From positions 62,001-126,000 of the forward strand of contig NZ_JAGGJW010000019.1 of the NCBI RefSeq assembly GCF_017873175.1: 64,000 bases of DNA. Reading direction: 5' to 3'. Positions 61,211 to 64,000 of this stretch are shown piece by piece; the first letter of the stretch is position 1; the number at the start of each line of letters is the position of its first letter. The notes under the pieces were generated by a model. The model worked only from the letters and a program-made list of their open reading frames with translations, ran no database searches and was not told the origin of the DNA. Made by a program: the position numbers and the translations under genes. The stretch is from Neorhizobium petrolearium (GTDB taxonomy: Bacteria > Pseudomonadota > Alphaproteobacteria > Rhizobiales > Rhizobiaceae).

Positions 61211-62583
61211 CGACGATCACCTCGATAAACCCTGCCACGAATGCACCCATCAAGACCTTCGATTTGCAGGACGATGCAGCCGTAGATGAGGCGCTGACGG
61301 CGGCGGCGGCCGCGCAGCGCGCCTGGCGTGAGGTGCCGGTTGGAGAAAGGGTCGCGTTGCTGACCCGCATGGCGACGGCGTTGCGCGCCGGCAAGGCCCG
61401 CTACGCCGAGATGATCGTGCGGGAGATGGGCAAGCCTCTCGCGGAGGCCGAGGCCGAAATCGAGAAATGCGCCTACAACTGCGATTTCTACGCCGAGCAC
61501 GCGCCGCGTTACCTCGCCGATGAGGAGGTCCCCTCCAATGCCAGCAAGAGCGTCGTCGCCTTCGAGCCGCTTGGCGTGGTGCTGGCGATCATGCCGTGGA
61601 ATTATCCGTTCTGGCAGTATTTCCGCTTCGCCGCCCCGGCGCTCGCCGCCGGCAACGGTGCAATCCTGAAGCACGCTAACAATGTCCCGGAATGCGCGCT
61701 CGCGGTGCAGGAGGTCATGGAGGCGGCCGGCGCGCCGACGGGGCTGACGGCGACGCTCCTCATCGACAACTCCAAGGTTGCCTCGATCATCGCCGACGAG
61801 CGGATCGCCGCGGTCACGCTGACCGGTTCGACGGAAGTTGGCGCCATCGTCGCCTCGCAGGCCGGCAAGGCGCTCAAGAAGCAGGTTCTGGAACTTGGCG
61901 GCTCCGACCCCTTCATCGTGCTCGCCGATGCCGACCTCGAGGCGGCGGCCGAGACCGCCGTCAAGGCGCGTTACATCAATGTCGGCCAGTCCTGCGTCAA
62001 TGCAAAGCGCTTCATAGTCGAGGACGCTGCGGCGGACCGCTTTACGGAACTCTTCGTGGCGAAGGCGGCGGCGCTGAAGATCGGTGATCCCATGGAGCGG
62101 GACACGAAGATCGGCCCGATGGCGCGCGAGAACCTGCGCGCCGCGCTGCACGATCAGGTGCGCCGCTCCGTGGCGGAAGGAGCGGAGCTGAAGCTCGGCG
62201 GCGTGCCGATCGATGGTGGCGGCTTCTACTATCCGCCAACCGTGCTCGACCATGTGAAGCCTGGCATGACGGCCTTCCGCGAAGAAACCTTCGGCCCGGT
62301 CGCTGCCATCATCCGGGCGAAAGACGCCGACGAAGCCGTCGCCATGGCCAATGACAGCGAATACGGCCTCGGCGCGGCGCTCTGGACGGGCGATATCGCG
62401 CGCGGCCGCTGGCTTGCCACGCGCATCGAGGCCGGCGCGGTCTTCATCAACGGCATGACCGCCTCTGACCCGCGCTACCCGTTCGGTGGCATCAAGCGGT
62501 CCGGCTACGGGCGCGAACTCGGTGTTTACGGTATCCGCGAATTCGTCAACATCAAGACCGTCTGGATCGGTCCTGCCAAGTGA
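61207..62583 (+). CDS. NAD(P)-dependent aldehyde dehydrogenase (succinate-semialdehyde dehydrogenase type)
   Basis: A 458-residue ALDH. The catalytic Cys lies in NVGQSCVNAKRF and the general base Glu in LELGGSDPFIV; PWNYPFWQYFRFAAPALAAGN and TGSTEVGAIVASQAGKALKK bind the cofactor. The short N-terminus and sequence match the GabD/Sad branch. The start is the ATG overlapping the upstream stop. It would oxidise a semialdehyde made in the pathway, such as tartronate or succinate semialdehyde. Confidence 0.92.
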   Translation: MTTITSINPATNAPIKTFDLQDDAAVDEALTAAAAAQRAWREVPVGERVALLTRMATALRAGKARYAEMIVREMGKPLAEAEAEIEKCAYNCDFYAEHAPRYLADEEVPSNASKSVVAFEPLGVVLAIMPWNYPFWQYFRFAAPALAAGNGAILKHANNVPECALAVQEVMEAAGAPTGLTATLLIDNSKVASIIADERIAAVTLTGSTEVGAIVASQAGKALKKQVLELGGSDPFIVLADADLEAAAETAVKARYINVGQSCVNAKRFIVEDAAADRFTELFVAKAAALKIGDPMERDTKIGPMARENLRAALHDQVRRSVAEGAELKLGGVPIDGGGFYYPPTVLDHVKPGMTAFREETFGPVAAIIRAKDADEAVAMANDSEYGLGAALWTGDIARGRWLATRIEAGAVFINGMTASDPRYPFGGIKRSGYGRELGVYGIREFVNIKTVWIGPAK

Positions 62584-62591
62584 GGTTTCCC

Positions 62592-62999
62592 ATGTCTGAA
62601 CCTGCCATCCTGCGCCCGCATGAACTGAAGACCAACGATCGCGGCGGCGGCGCGCGCACCACGCCGCTCGTCACGCGCAAATGCGGTTCCACCAGCATGA
62701 TCAACGGCATCACCGCCTTCGATCCGGGCGCGGCCATCGGCGTGCATTTCCACAATTGCGAGGAAAGCGTCATGGTGATCGAGGGCGAGGCCATCGCCGA
62801 GATCGATGGCGTGCAGCACCATCTCTCCACCAACGACACGACCTGGATTCCCGCCAACGTACCGCACCGCTTCATCAATGCCTCCGACAAGCCGATGCGC
62901 ATCTTCTGGACCTATGCGACGATCGACGCGACCCGCACTATGGTCGCCACGGGCGAAAGCCGCACGATCGACGCCGAACACGGCCACGCGCCGAAATGA
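62592..62999 (+). CDS. Cupin-domain protein
   Basis: A 135-residue single-domain cupin. Motif one reads GAAIGVHFHNCEESVMVIEGEAIAEIDG (His and Glu ligands) and motif two NDTTWIPANVPHRFINASDKPMRIFW. It could be a sugar or hydroxy acid isomerase or a small binding protein. TGAGG seven bases before the ATG. It follows the ALDH by eight bases. Confidence 0.85.
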   Translation: MSEPAILRPHELKTNDRGGGARTTPLVTRKCGSTSMINGITAFDPGAAIGVHFHNCEESVMVIEGEAIAEIDGVQHHLSTNDTTWIPANVPHRFINASDKPMRIFWTYATIDATRTMVATGESRTIDAEHGHAPK

Positions 63000-63010
63000 C
63001 GGAGAACCCG

Positions 63011-63304
63011 ATGTCATACGTCATCGAAGTAGCGGAGATCAAAGTGACGGACGCGGCGGGCTTCGAGGCCGCCGTGGCGGCCGCCCGGCCGCATTTCCTG
63101 GCGGCCGAGGGTTGTCTCGATCTTGCCTTGCACCGGGTCGTTGAGACGCCGGAGATTTACCGGCTGCTCGTGAAATGGCGCAGCGTTGAGGATCATACGG
63201 TCACGTTTCGCGCTTCGGAAGGTTTCCAGAAATGGCGGGCGTTGGCTTCGCCTTACTTTGCTGCTCCGCCGACGGTGACCCATTCAGCCGCCGTGGCGCT
63301 CTGA
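63011..63304 (+). CDS. Antibiotic biosynthesis monooxygenase (ABM) domain protein
   Basis: A 97-residue ferredoxin-fold protein. VIEVAEIKVTDAAGFEAAVAAARPHFLAAEGCLDLALHRVVETPEIYRLLVKWRSVEDHTVTFRASEGFQKWRALASPYF is a complete ABM/YgiN-type domain. The ATG with GGAG six bases upstream was chosen; an ATG five codons earlier overlaps the cupin stop. Role unknown; such proteins serve as small oxygenases or isomerases. Confidence 0.85.
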   Translation: MSYVIEVAEIKVTDAAGFEAAVAAARPHFLAAEGCLDLALHRVVETPEIYRLLVKWRSVEDHTVTFRASEGFQKWRALASPYFAAPPTVTHSAAVAL

Positions 63305-63317
63305 CGGCAGAGGCTCT

Positions 63318-64000
63318 GTGCGCACCCTACTCTTCCGCCGTGGCATTACGGTTCTAATCGCCCTCGCAGGTGTTGGGATATTCCTGCTCCTGCAATTGCC
63401 CTTGCCGTTCCTTTTCGGACCCATGGCCGCGTCACTGGTAGTAGCACTATGCGGTGTACCACTTGCGGGGTTGGGACAGGTGTCAATTGCAGCGCGTTCC
63501 GTGTTGGGCGTAGCGATCGGCGCTTCCGTCACGCCGGCTCTCGTAGGGGAACTCCCTTCCATGCTTGCCTCATTGTCGCTCGTACCTGTCTACATCGTAG
63601 CGATCGGGTTGATCGGCGTGCCCTTCTTCCAGAGGGTTTGCGGCTTCGATCCTGTAACCGCCTTCTATGCCGCGATGCCGGGTGGGGCAGCTGATATGAC
63701 GATATTCGGCCAAGAGGCGGGAGCGAATGTCCGGCAGGTCTCGCTTGTCCATGTCACGCGGTTGATGGTCATTATGGTCGTCGCTCCCGTAATCCTCGTT
63801 AACATCTACGGCGTGGCCCTTATACATCCGGTTGGTCCGCCGGCTTCTGACCTACCGGTCTCGGAGATGCTGATTATGGCGGCTGCGGCGATCGCTGGCT
63901 GGAAGGGGGGAGAGCGGATTGGCCTGTTCGGTGCAGCGATCTTGGGGCCGCTACTCGTTTCAGCTGTTCTCTCACTGGGGGGCATCTTGCATCTGCGCCC
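63318..64000 (+). CDS. AbrB-family membrane protein, 3' end outside window
   Basis: At least 227 residues, running off the window. The frame opens at a GTG with GAGG four bases upstream and has no stop. Hydrophobic segments include TVLIALAGVGIFLLLQLPLPFLFGPMAASLVV and YIVAIGLIGVPFF. The family mark FYAAMPGGAADMTIFGQEAGANVRQVSLVHVTRLMVIMVVAPVIL identifies the AbrB/Aim24-like membrane family (PF05145), sometimes named ammonia monooxygenase in error. Probably a transporter or membrane sensor tied to the tct cluster. Confidence 0.82.
   Translation, partial: MRTLLFRRGITVLIALAGVGIFLLLQLPLPFLFGPMAASLVVALCGVPLAGLGQVSIAARSVLGVAIGASVTPALVGELPSMLASLSLVPVYIVAIGLIGVPFFQRVCGFDPVTAFYAAMPGGAADMTIFGQEAGANVRQVSLVHVTRLMVIMVVAPVILVNIYGVALIHPVGPPASDLPVSEMLIMAAAAIAGWKGGERIGLFGAAILGPLLVSAVLSLGGILHLR

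Noticed and set aside
1..64000. CRISPR arrays, tRNA or rRNA genes
   Set aside because: No regularly spaced direct repeats, tRNA cloverleaf or rRNA sequence was noticed; a tRNAscan and CRISPR search would settle it.

Overview
The window looks like part of a large conjugative RepABC plasmid from an alphaproteobacterium of the Rhizobiales (Rhizobium/Agrobacterium/Sinorhizobium/Shinella type). The evidence is a full repABC replicator, a complete quorum-sensing-type traI-trbBCDEJKLFGHI mating-pair operon divergent from it with two tra boxes between them, and cargo typical of soil bacteria (Liv, sugar-type ABC and tripartite tricarboxylate transporters; GntR, IclR, MocR and TetR regulators). No rRNA, tRNA or CRISPR array was seen.

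Layout. 1-4330: branched-chain amino acid-type ABC transporter (ATPase gene cut by the window edge and frameshifted, then livF, livH, livM) followed by an intradiol ring-cleavage dioxygenase and a small possible tautomerase. 4505-12000: an MFS exporter, a LysE exporter facing its MocR-type regulator, a ClpP paralogue, an ArsR/SRPBCC pair, and a TetR regulator with a secreted M24-like protein. 12100-12500: decayed serine recombinase and IS110-like transposase fragments. 12844-23368: a catabolic island with a sugar-type ABC importer, NAD-dependent epimerase, N-carbamoyl amino acid hydrolase, IclR regulator, D-hydantoinase, SDR and PfkB sugar kinase. 23570-25072: a cytochrome c and flavin reductase pair behind a SoxR-box promoter, with soxR convergent. 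25152-27700: MFS and DoxX genes opposite a TetR regulator with twin operators. 27800-28320: a perfect 40-bp palindrome and fragments of a TetR gene and an amino acid permease.

28367-42795 is the plasmid backbone: trb operon, traI, tra boxes, repA, repB, a countertranscript RNA and repC. Just downstream lie a serine resolvase and an intact two-gene Hachiman defence system (hamA nuclease, hamB helicase) at 44030-47954. A tyrosine integrase, a DUF1403 gene and an orphan scpB follow.

51316-64000 is a second catabolic island. Two sister GntR regulators, each with two winged-helix domains, flank an isopropylmalate/tartrate-type dehydrogenase. Then come an AtuA/DUF4387 pair, a TctCBA transporter, an Ldh2-type dehydrogenase, a hydroxypyruvate-isomerase-like protein, an aldehyde dehydrogenase, a cupin, an ABM-domain protein and an AbrB-type membrane protein that runs off the window.

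The most interesting items are the Hachiman system beside the replicator, the mixed hydantoin/sugar island with a matched pair of putative IclR operators, the AtuA/DUF4387/TTT pathway whose substrate I cannot name, the textbook SoxR promoter, and the integrase-DUF1403-ScpB module.
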